DNA from: Planctomycetota bacterium
Lineage (GTDB): Bacteria > Planctomycetota > Phycisphaerae > Sedimentisphaerales > Anaerobacaceae
Direction of reading: 5' to 3'
Length of the DNA stretch: 5,831 bases
Assembly (NCBI GenBank): GCA_022567055.1
Contig: JADFHU010000397.1
Coordinates: 1 to 5,831, forward strand
The position numbers and the translations under genes are program-made. The number at the start of each line of letters is the position of its first letter. Position 1 is the stretch's first letter. Under the pieces are notes generated by a model, which was not told the origin of the DNA, did not search any database, and saw only the letters and a program-made list of their open reading frames with translations. This document shows, in pieces, positions 1-5,618 of this stretch.

Positions 1-32
1 TACAAAGTACAAAAGAAATCAGGAGTCAGGAG
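1..32. repeat. Two adjacent tandem heptamer repeats
   Basis: Seen directly: TACAAAG then TACAAAA at 1-7 and 8-14, a short GAAA spacer, then TCAGGAG twice at 19-25 and 26-32. The unit length is 7 in both arrays. The second array supplies the TGA stop (minus strand, 26-28) of the HAD gene, so it borders or has cut into that gene. The left array starts at the window edge and may continue outside. Short heptamer arrays like this occur scattered between genes in some environmental bacteria; that this one belongs to a dispersed family is inference. Confidence 0.6.
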
Positions 33-766
33 CAAAACCCCAACCCACCCCGCTCATATGCGGCGTCCAGCATCTTGCCATCTTCGCGGGAATCGCCGAT
101 TGCTACAGGGAACCCCGGCGCGCGTTCCTTCAACACAGACCTTGTCGCCCACCCCTTGATGACAAACGCTTCTTCGGCGCCTGACTCGTTCACGAAGCTC
201 CTGGGATACACATCAATGTAGTCGTGTCCACCGTACACCTGAACGGCATCACCGAGACTCTCAGATAACTTCGTGACTTCACAGCCTCCCTCGGAAAACC
301 TTCCGGCACTTGGCTTCGCGGTCACCTTTATTTCGTTCGCCTGATAGTAGACCGGCTCGGTGACGAACTCCCTAATAGTCTTTGGGACGCCGTCTAGACT
401 CTTCCGAGTTTCGTCCGTGAGCTTGAGTTGCCAAGACATCTCGGGAAATGCCGGCAGCCGAGCCACAAGGCCGCCTTCGCTGATCACGCCGACGCTCACA
501 TTCGAGAACCGACTCAGACAAAGCGGCTCTTCCACCCGCCTGACGTACTCGTACGTGTTCCCGGTCACGAAGACGATGTTGACTGCGTGAAAGCTCGAGA
601 GCGTTTCCACGAGGTCACGAAAAGCGTATTGGCCGTGAATGTCGGCGGTGCACAAGTGCTTGACGAGAGGCCCGGTTCGAAGGAACGTATCGTTGACATC
701 GAGTAGAAGCAGAATAGCCTGCCCAGCCTTCGGAAACCTTCTGCGGAACGGGTTCTCTCTGAACAT
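26..766 (-). CDS. HAD-superfamily phosphatase-like hydrolase (Cof/SPP-type, C2 cap)
   Basis: A 246-residue cytoplasmic protein with the ordered HAD motifs. Motif I is LLLLDVNDT with D23 as the expected nucleophile, motif II is VFVTGNT with T68, motif III is probably K204 in FVIKGWATR, and motif IV is GDSREDGKM with D225 and D229. The long insert between motifs II and III fits a C2-type cap as in Cof, sucrose-phosphate and mannosyl-3-phosphoglycerate phosphatases, so a sugar-phosphate substrate is likely but not identifiable. Oddities: the usual DxD of motif I reads D-V-N, replacing the general acid/base Asp with Asn25. The protein also stops only about 15 residues after motif IV, inside a TCAGGAG repeat, shorter than the family norm. 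The start ATG at 766 is supported by GGAG about 10 bases upstream. It stands alone, with a gene-poor stretch upstream. HAD membership is secure; catalytic activity is uncertain. Confidence 0.85.
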   Translation of the reverse strand: MFRENPFRRRFPKAGQAILLLLDVNDTFLRTGPLVKHLCTADIHGQYAFRDLVETLSSFHAVNIVFVTGNTYEYVRRVEEPLCLSRFSNVSVGVISEGGLVARLPAFPEMSWQLKLTDETRKSLDGVPKTIREFVTEPVYYQANEIKVTAKPSAGRFSEGGCEVTKLSESLGDAVQVYGGHDYIDVYPRSFVNESGAEEAFVIKGWATRSVLKERAPGFPVAIGDSREDGKMLDAAYERGGLGFCS

Positions 767-1148
767 CTTTTAGGACTCCATACGACAGCGGTAACCGAAC
801 TGCTTTAGGGAAGGCACGATGTGCGCCACCAGTTGGCTGGATGTCTTGACAATGCTGCCTTTATGATTACTCGATGGACCACTATAATCTGGAAGTATGT
901 CCTTGTAAATCTTGATGTTGGGCGTGGGGTACAATTATTCATCCGTGGTCAAGTCCTTTGTCTTTCGAGCGTTAATTCTCAAAAACACGGCGGAAGTCTG
1001 ACGATTCAATGGCGGCTTGGCAGTGGCCTAAGGTTCGAAGTAATGGATTTTGGTTGAAAAATCTGTCATATGGATGCAGCCGACCGGCAAACACTTTCAT
1101 CCGTGAAGGCTCCATGCCCTTTGTGCACAAGGAGTTATGTGAGGATAA
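767..1148. other. Gene-poor stretch, no supported feature
   Basis: Short open frames here (for example plus strand 821-1057 and 1009-1233) have no recognisable domain, no good ribosome-binding site and mixed composition. A TTGACA at 846-851 and a TATAAT at 883-888 exist but are 31 bases apart, so they do not make a promoter together. The right end may hold the eroded N-terminus of the pseudogene that follows: a 40-codon frame from the ATG at 1070 runs to 1192 in another phase. I could not match it to the family. Confidence 0.5.
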
Positions 1149-1518
1149 TATTTACACGCCACGGCAGGCTGCAAGGAATACTGTCACTTTGATGCTACAT
1201 TCTCATCGCAAACAGGAGCACTCGCTGAAATAAACACGCTCGAGGGCTACTGCGAATGGATGAAGAACCTGCTTACTCCATTGCCAGATGGTCACTATGA
1301 ATTGCGTTTTTTTGCAGCCGAGGAAGCTCGCAAGACTGTCGCAGCTTATGGTGTGTTTCACGGGACGCAAACTGGTCCAGGTGGGGCCAGTGCCTCCCAC
1401 AGGGAAATCTATTGCAGCTGACTACGTCTACGCGATGGTGTTCGAAGGTAATCGTATCCAACACATGACCAAAATATGGAATGACACCGTTAGTATGCAA
1501 CAACTTGGGTGGAGCTAA
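1149..1518 (+). pseudogene. Frameshifted SnoaL-like/NTF2-fold protein remnant
   Basis: Two overlapping plus-strand frames together spell one NTF2-fold (SnoaL-like) protein end. In the first frame (open 1149-1421) recognisable sequence begins near 1185 with HFDATFSSQTGA, then INTLEGYCEWMKNLL, LPDGHYELRFFA and AYGVFHGTQTGPGG. The homology then moves to the second frame, giving PVPPTGKS, DYVYAMVFEG and HMTKIWND, and ending LGWS at the TAA (1516-1518). The switch coincides with a GGGG run at 1383-1386; removing one G restores a continuous reading frame. The N-terminus is missing: an in-frame TAA lies at 1146-1148 and there is no plausible start or ribosome-binding site. About 110 residues are recognisable. 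Such proteins are small cytoplasmic alpha+beta-barrel enzymes or binding proteins of varied function, so no substrate is proposed. The shift alone could be a sequencing error, but the lost N-terminus argues for genuine decay. Confidence 0.7.
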
Positions 1519-1543
1519 TTTCGCTCACAAGGAAAACCGTGCT

Positions 1544-1656
1544 ATTCGTCATGACATATTGGACTTTTGTGAACGAGAACTCGTCACTTTGAGTGGGGGA
1601 GGGGTTGAGATGAAGATGGCAATTATTGTACTTGTCGAGCCAAGATGGAACTACCA
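1544..1656 (+). repeat. Direct repeat copy 1 (113 bp), pairs with 2682-2792
   Basis: Seen directly: this segment aligns almost throughout with 2682-2792 in the same orientation, with about ten substitutions and one 2-base gap (near 1610-1618). Identical stretches include ACGAGAACTCGTCACTTTG, GAGTGGGGGAGGGGT and CAATTATTGTACTTGTCGAG. It contains two small adjacent inverted repeats, ACGAG-AA-CTCGT (1573-1584) and CACT-TTG-AGTG (1585-1595). It begins 26 bases after the pseudogene stop. No protein in any frame is supported. It may be a duplicated intergenic or regulatory segment, or a remnant of a mobile element. Confidence 0.85.
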
Positions 1657-2102
1657 GTAAACAGCTGTCGTACTCAATAATTCGGACTTGTTTGATTCCA
1701 ACCGTTTATGTAAGCTTCCTGAATATCGATTGAGTATGAATTCTATCGGAATGTTCAAGGGCAAGCAGTATCGAGAATCCTTACCAGGCTCGTCTTTAAG
1801 TGACCACTTGCGCAACAATGCAGGCTTATGCCACCACAGAGAAAGTCACTTCATATGACAAGATCTCGAGCCCAGGGCTATCCACTCAAGGCATAATAAG
1901 CCACTGCCATAACCCATTGAAACTTTAGACTGCGGCTGACATTCTGAGAATTAGCTGCTGGAAGTCCAGGAACTCAGCCACGGGTGAATATATACCTCAT
2001 ACGGGAAAGCCGCACAGGGAGATGTCAGAGTGTCCTGTCGACCATAGGTACCGCGACGAAACCCAGCGTTTTTCTTGGTGATCGAGTAAGTAACCTCGGT
2101 AC
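1657..2102. other. Stop-rich stretch with no supported gene
   Basis: All six frames are broken at short intervals. A plus-strand frame beginning with the ATG at 1737 (MNSIGMFKGKQYRES...) faintly recalls the start of some transposases but diverges at once and ends after about 40 codons, so it is not called. No RNA gene, clear promoter or long repeat was seen here. Confidence 0.45.
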
Positions 2103-2133
2103 GGCAGGCAGATAATAGAGATCTTAGCCTACC
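2103..2133 (-). terminator. Stem-loop just after the lipoprotein gene stop
   Basis: Read on the minus strand, GGTAGGC (2133-2127) can pair with GCCTGCC (2109-2103) with one G-U pair. Inside it AGAT pairs with ATCT, leaving a 7-base loop. The stem starts 2 bases after the lipoprotein stop codon, the right place for a 3' end. No U-run follows, so it is not a textbook intrinsic terminator; it may only protect the mRNA end. Confidence 0.35.
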
Positions 2134-2135
2134 AA

Positions 2136-2528
2136 TCAGCTTTCTTTATTCAGATGCTCTCGTATTCTGAGGTATATGGTTCTTGATTTTGACTCGTCGC
2201 CAAAAACTGAAATGCGTATGGACAGTTTTGAAGACGTATCAGTAAGATACTTGATTCTCATCGACACTTTCTTGTCCGATGCATCTCGTGCCGTAATCTG
2301 GGCAGACAGCGCATCTTTTTTATCGCTTATTCGGGCAATACCGAGGTCGGACAGCGCCGACTTGCAAGCCATGAACACCTCGTCTACACTGAACGGCTCA
2401 ACCGACTCAAAGTCCCCCTTCACGTAAGCCACCGTACTTGCCGCACCTGCTCCAACCAGCGCAACAGCACAACCCGAGCAAGACAAAGAGATAGAGGAGA
2501 CCAGTAGGAATAACAGTAAGTTTCTCAT
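2136..2528 (-). CDS. Small DUF3568-type lipoprotein
   Basis: A 130-residue protein with a lipoprotein signal: MRNLLLFLLVSSISLSCSGC, with lipidated Cys20 preceded by Ser-Gly. A Gly/Ala-rich stretch follows (GCAVALVGAGAA), then AYVKGDFE, the typical opening of DUF3568-like proteins. The rest predicts a compact alpha/beta fold: a sensor-like helix (VDEVFMACKSALSDLGI), strands with alternating hydrophobics (ALSAQITARD, KVSMRIKYL), and a characteristic late motif SIRISVFGDESKSRTIYLRI. Family function is unknown; the protein should be membrane-anchored in the envelope. The start is firm: AGGTGG lies 4 bases before the ATG at 2528. It is monocistronic and lies between two direct-repeat copies, with no neighbour on the same strand. 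Family assignment is from recognised motifs; function is not inferred. Confidence 0.85.
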   Translation of the reverse strand: MRNLLLFLLVSSISLSCSGCAVALVGAGAASTVAYVKGDFESVEPFSVDEVFMACKSALSDLGIARISDKKDALSAQITARDASDKKVSMRIKYLTDTSSKLSIRISVFGDESKSRTIYLRIREHLNKES

Positions 2529-2681
2529 TGATCCACCTGAACCGATAAACTCAAGCCTAAAAATGGAATAGCATGACTACAGGATATGCCACTATGAAAG
2601 CATACAAAGCAAGTCTTCTGTACCCAAGCGCTATTGTACGGTCTAGCTCGGATCCGGAAATGGTTTATCGGTAGCCGAGGT

Positions 2682-2792
2682 ATTGGTCACGACATCCTGG
2701 ACTTTTGTGTACGAGAACTCGTCACTTTGAGTGGGGGAGGGGTCGAGAAGAAGGGCAATTATTGTACTTGTCGAGCCAAGATGGAGCCACCA
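2682..2792 (+). repeat. Direct repeat copy 2 (111 bp), pairs with 1544-1656
   Basis: Same-orientation partner of 1544-1656, shorter by 2 bases. It keeps both inverted repeats intact (ACGAG-AA-CTCGT at 2711-2722, CACT-TTG-AGTG at 2723-2733) and the G-rich run after them. It lies upstream of the plus-strand sugar transferase gene, separated from it by a hairpin and a palindromic element, and about 150 bases upstream of the divergently read lipoprotein gene. Either gene could take regulatory input from it, but this is speculation. Confidence 0.85.
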
Positions 2793-2862
2793 AAATATTG
2801 CTGATGTCCAACGCATGTATCCTCATTAACATGACTGTCACTCAACACGTTCATTGAATCCG

Positions 2863-2884
2863 ATGGCGAAAAATCGCCGTTTTT
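2863..2884 (+). terminator. Intrinsic-terminator-like hairpin before the MITE
   Basis: GGCGA (2865-2869), loop AAAA, TCGCC (2874-2878), then G and a run of five T (2880-2884). Two flanking pairs (A-T and G-U) can extend the stem. The T-run lies only on the plus-strand side, so it would act on rightward transcription. No intact plus-strand gene ends just upstream, so it may be a relic terminator or an attenuator in the leader of the sugar transferase gene. The stem is short. Confidence 0.5.
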
Positions 2885-2888
2885 GGGC

Positions 2889-3049
2889 TTAGAGCCCCTA
2901 ACAAAATGATCGTCGCACCGAGAGCGAGCGTTTTTGGCTCTGGCAAGGAAGGCGAAGCAGGCCATCCGAGGATGGTCGATGGAGCCTGACGCCGTCCAGA
3001 GGCAAAAGAAGCCGCTCGAATGCAGACTCATTTTGCGTAGGTGCTCTAA
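2889..3049. mobile_element. 161-bp palindromic MITE-like element
   Basis: Seen directly: left end TTAGAGCCCCTAACAAAATG (2889-2908) matches the reverse complement of the right end TCATTTTGCGTAGGTGCTCT (3028-3047) with few differences. Pairing continues inward: CGAGCG with CGCTCG (2925-2930/3013-3018), CTCTGG with CCAGAG, GGCG with CGCC, CAGGC with GCCTG, ending in CCATCC-GA-GGATGG (2962-2975) at the exact centre (about 2969). The whole element can fold on itself. It encodes no transposase. TA dinucleotides sit near both tips (TA-GAGC ... GCTC-TA), which would fit the TA target duplication of IS630/Tc1-type elements; this family link is inference. Alternatives are a structured RNA or an intergenic palindrome family. 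It lies about 90 bases before the sugar transferase start. Confidence 0.75.
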
Positions 3050-3140
3050 ATGACACGGGTCAGTCAGGGCGACCGGCAAGCCTTTGGTGCGTTTTATCAG
3101 CACTATGTTTTTCGTGTCGCATCTTTTTTTCGGCAACACT

Positions 3141-3851
3141 ATGGCAAAGAGGATGTTTGATCTTATTGTAACTGTTCTCGCGGCTCCTGCTTGGGTGCCT
3201 GTTATTTTAGTTACCAGCATCGCCATATTTCTGACCAGCGGTTGGCCAGTGTTTTACGTGTCTGTCCGGCGGGTATACAGATCTCGATCTATCAAAGAAT
3301 TCAAATTTCGAACAATGGTTAGGAATGCAGATAAGCTGGTTAATCGAGATACTGTACCTATCACCAAACAGCATTTTCTCAACCTGCCGATTAACTGCGG
3401 TTTGTACACACGACTTGGACGAGTAATCGAACGACTTTCATTCACCGAATTCCCTCAACTGTTTCATGTCCTTACAGGGCATATGGCCCTAGTAGGAAAC
3501 CGCCCTCTGCCAGAGAATGTGATCAGCGGGCTCAAAACACAGTATCCTTTTGTGGAAGAGCGGTTCAATGCCAGGTGCGGATTAACAGGCCCCGTTCAGC
3601 TAGTGGGTCGTCAGATGATCAATGACGAGCAGCGGCTGCGCCTTGAAATTGCATATGGTGAGTTTTGCATTAACTGCTATTCACCACGGATAGACCTTTG
3701 GCTCTTGTGGTCTACAGTGATGATTTGCCTGCGGCTGCGACCTCTATATGATTTTAAAACTGTTCACTCGATTCTCCGACAGACAATTGACTCAGCCAAT
3801 CATGCAACTCAAGACGGCAATTATGTACCCTCTTCTCCCCCACAAAACTAG
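3141..3851 (+). CDS. Sugar transferase (polyprenyl-phosphate sugar-1-P transferase family)
   Basis: A 236-residue bacterial sugar transferase (PF02397 type) that would move a sugar-1-phosphate from a nucleotide sugar to the undecaprenyl-phosphate carrier at the inner membrane, the first step of exopolysaccharide or O-antigen synthesis. Seen: N-terminal KRMFDLIV followed by a hydrophobic re-entrant segment with Pro (residues 8-31), PVFY (36-39), KFRTM (55-59), then LGRVIERLSFTEFPQL (92-107) and GHMALVGNRPLP (113-124), and late GLTGPVQLVGR. Unusual: the family's catalytic Asp-Glu (SLDELPQL) reads Thr102-Glu103 here, and the usual Gln and Gly of the xQxRxG stretch after PVFY are also changed (YVSVRRVY). 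I chose the ATG at 3141 because MAKRMFDLIV is the family start; in-frame ATG at 3105 and TTG at 3084 add residues of no known role. No good ribosome-binding site precedes any of them. It stands apart from the minus-strand operon and converges on it. Confidence 0.85.
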   Translation: MAKRMFDLIVTVLAAPAWVPVILVTSIAIFLTSGWPVFYVSVRRVYRSRSIKEFKFRTMVRNADKLVNRDTVPITKQHFLNLPINCGLYTRLGRVIERLSFTEFPQLFHVLTGHMALVGNRPLPENVISGLKTQYPFVEERFNARCGLTGPVQLVGRQMINDEQRLRLEIAYGEFCINCYSPRIDLWLLWSTVMICLRLRPLYDFKTVHSILRQTIDSANHATQDGNYVPSSPPQN

Positions 3852-3870
3852 GGGCGGGGGAAATCGAAAC

Positions 3871-3900
3871 TCACGACAGCGGAAGTCATCCTCTTCGTGA
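3871..3900 (-). terminator. Possible hairpin terminator after the minus-strand operon
   Basis: TCACGA (3871-3876) and TCGTGA (3895-3900) are perfect inverted repeats beginning 9 bases after the stop codon of the secreted-protein gene, with a smaller inner GGA/TCC pairing. The downstream minus-strand sequence has only short T-runs. The 59-bp gap is convergent, where a terminator is expected. A separate C-run/G-run pairing (about 3835-3861) overlaps the end of the sugar transferase gene and could serve the other strand. Confidence 0.3.
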
Positions 3901-3909
3901 ACCGAACCC

Positions 3910-5049
3910 CTATGGCGTTCGCGGCGCACGGGGACCGTCACCCTTGCGTCTCTCTATCTGCACGTGTCTGATGTGGATACTGTCAAAACTACCCATCAGA
4001 CCTGGGGACAGCCCGAAGCCAATACTGCCAGCCAAGGTCCCGGCGAGCTTTCCCCTGAGCCGCTCCTGGCCATCGAGCGAGACGAACAGCTCGCCATTAC
4101 CATGAGAGACCTCAACCGGATGCCACTGATTCGGATCGAAGGCAACCCTCCCCGAACAGAGCAACGCCTTCTGGTCGGCGCTCTGCCGCCAGAGAGAGAG
4201 GTCGCACTCGCCCCCGGCGATGGGCTGCATTCTGAAAAGATAATGATTTTCGGGACCCTGATAACCGAAGTAGAGATCCATCGCGTCCTGTTGATCGCCG
4301 GGGGGAGCGCATTTTATCCTGACGTTCAGCGCATAGTCGGCCCAGTCGTGTTCCGGTATCACGATGAGTGACTGGCCCTGCGACTGACCGGTCAGGACAT
4401 TGTCGGAGCGCTTGGCGTTGCCGGCAGGATGGTGGACCTTCCATTTTCCGGCGAGGATTTTCCAGCTGGAAAAGTTGCCCCGGTCACAACCATCAAAATC
4501 CTCGTAGAACATCTCCGCGAAGACCAAGGGACAGTTGTCGGGAGCGCTGAAGGCCGAGTTGGTGAAGGCGACTTTCTGCAGCGCAATGTGGTCGCTATGA
4601 TTTGACAGCACCAGCGTGTGTGTCCCCTCGCCGAGGGTGACGGCGAAGCTGCGTACCCAATGCCATTCTTTCATGATGGGATCATTGCCCAGGATCGCTC
4701 TGTCCATATCATCGATCTTGGCAAACACCGCATTGGTACAGACATCATGCCAGAGGCAGTAGAGCCACACGTAATATTTTCCCGTCTGCGGGATATAGAA
4801 CTTGTAGCTGGCCTCTCCGCCCGCTTCACCGGCCCATCCCCGCCCCACTTTGGGCGGGACCCTCAGGCCCTTTTCGCCCATATCTCCCACGATCGACACT
4901 TCGCAGGGCCAGACCACCTTCTGAGGCTTGGCCAGATCGATGCTGACACTGAGGACGCGCGCCGGTTCAAGGTGCGTCGCCGAGACGATGTAGATGATGA
5001 AACAGAGGGTGAGGCCCAATCGCAACGCGAACCTTCGCACTCTAGTCAT
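3910..5049 (-). CDS. Secreted two-domain beta-sandwich (carbohydrate-binding-like) protein
   Basis: A 379-residue exported protein. Residues 1-25 are a signal peptide: basic MTRVRR, a hydrophobic core, and a likely cut after VSA. The first domain (about 45-165) looks like a CBM6/35-type beta-sandwich, with ASYKFYIPQTGKYYVWLY, an aromatic-rich middle (WHDVCTN, KEWHWVRS) and the closing GEGTHTLVLSNHSDHIALQKVAF. The second (about 178-368) resembles concanavalin A/LamG or DUF1080-type lectin folds: FYEDFDG, SSWKILAGKWKV, DWADYALNVRIK, DLYFGYQGPENHYLFRM, NQWHPVEVSHGNGELFVSLDG, GSIGFGLS, FDSIHIRHVQIE. No catalytic motif is evident, so polysaccharide binding in the periplasm or outside is an inference from fold and context. 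It is the last gene of the minus-strand operon. Its ATG at 5049 overlaps the upstream stop by 8 bases, with AAAGG about 8 bases before it, suggesting translational coupling. Confidence 0.8.
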   Translation of the reverse strand: MTRVRRFALRLGLTLCFIIYIVSATHLEPARVLSVSIDLAKPQKVVWPCEVSIVGDMGEKGLRVPPKVGRGWAGEAGGEASYKFYIPQTGKYYVWLYCLWHDVCTNAVFAKIDDMDRAILGNDPIMKEWHWVRSFAVTLGEGTHTLVLSNHSDHIALQKVAFTNSAFSAPDNCPLVFAEMFYEDFDGCDRGNFSSWKILAGKWKVHHPAGNAKRSDNVLTGQSQGQSLIVIPEHDWADYALNVRIKCAPPGDQQDAMDLYFGYQGPENHYLFRMQPIAGGECDLSLWRQSADQKALLCSGRVAFDPNQWHPVEVSHGNGELFVSLDGQERLRGKLAGTLAGSIGFGLSPGLMGSFDSIHIRHVQIERRKGDGPRAPRTP

Positions 5050-5617
5050 GAAACGACCTTTCTTGACTTGTCTGCTCCGTGCCGATCATTGCCAACAGGA
5101 GGACAAATGCGATCAACACGCCGTTGTAATAGAGGGAGGAAAACAGATGGGCGACGCAGGCCGAGAGGAGCCCGGCCAGATTGGCCCAATGGCATCGAGC
5201 GGCCGCCGGATCGGCGCTCATCTTGATTTTCCGCAGCGCAACACTGCCGTAGTGCAGCACGATCCAACAGAAACAGATCAAGCCCAACAACCCGGTCTCC
5301 GCGGCACTGGTCAACCACCCATTTTGGTCAAAGGCAAGGAGCGTGTTGAGTTTGGGCAGACGATGGTAGTATTTGCTCCTGTACGTGTTGATGCCACCGG
5401 CAGCACTGCCGGCAATGTAGCGGTCTTCCAATAGATTGATCTCGGCCTGCCACTCCAGGTATCGCTGCCTCATATTCAGCCCGTCCGGTTCCACCCATGA
5501 GAAATAGATTTCTCCAAACGACTGAAATACCGCATTGGTGGCTTTTAGCATGTGCATGATTTTACCCCGCTCGTCAAGAATTTGACTCAGGGGCGTAACG
5601 ATGATTCCATCAATCAT
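5042..5617 (-). CDS. Chimera: 3,5-epimerase N-terminus fused to O-antigen ligase C-terminus
   Basis: An intact 191-codon frame made of two unrelated halves. Residues 1-40 (IIVTPLSQILDERGKIMHML ... FGEIYFS) match the start of dTDP-4-dehydrorhamnose 3,5-epimerase-like (WxcM/RmlC) cupins, which normally run on through YPG and a WH-containing core that is absent here. From about residue 43 (EPDGLNMRQRYLEWQAEINL) the sequence is the C-terminal part of a Wzy/WaaL-type O-antigen ligase (PF04932-like). It has the periplasmic loop LPKLNTLLAFDQNGWL, then SAAETGLLGL and membrane segments at about 108-128 and 146-179. The many earlier membrane helices of a ligase are missing. The joint falls near 5485-5497. 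The start (ATG 5617) is that of the epimerase, one base after the dehydratase stop, so the front half is in its native place. Neither activity is expected. It looks like an in-frame deletion scar; a misassembly is the main alternative. Confidence 0.8.
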   Translation of the reverse strand: MIDGIIVTPLSQILDERGKIMHMLKATNAVFQSFGEIYFSWVEPDGLNMRQRYLEWQAEINLLEDRYIAGSAAGGINTYRSKYYHRLPKLNTLLAFDQNGWLTSAAETGLLGLICFCWIVLHYGSVALRKIKMSADPAAARCHWANLAGLLSACVAHLFSSLYYNGVLIAFVLLLAMIGTEQTSQERSFHD

Positions 5618-5618
5618 T

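Noticed and set aside
428..706. Plus-strand open frames inside the HAD gene (also 360-590)
   Set aside because: Shadows of the minus-strand gene, which carries all four HAD motifs.
846..888. Promoter from TTGACA and TATAAT
   Set aside because: The hexamers are 31 bases apart, far from the 17-base spacing required.
1737..1859. Possible transposase N-terminus (MFKGKQY)
   Set aside because: Similarity ends after a few residues and the frame closes after about 40 codons.
2889..3049. Integron attC site or c-di-GMP riboswitch
   Set aside because: The left tip contains CCTAAC, faintly like an attC core, but no matching GTTRRRY partner lies at the other end. The conserved bases of GEMM riboswitches are absent.
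2759..3226. Minus-strand open frame of 155 codons
   Set aside because: It crosses the direct repeat, the palindromic element and the start of the sugar transferase gene, and its translation has no recognisable features.
3829..3842. Inverted third copy of the G-rich core of the direct repeats
   Set aside because: Only about 9 bases (GTGGGGGAG) match and the flanks do not; likely chance in C/G-rich sequence.
4618..5226. Plus-strand open frame of 202 codons, and another at 3964-4371
   Set aside because: They lie antisense to the secreted-protein and chimera genes, which have a signal peptide, domain patterns and ribosome-binding sites; the plus-strand translations show no domain and low-complexity Arg/Pro content.
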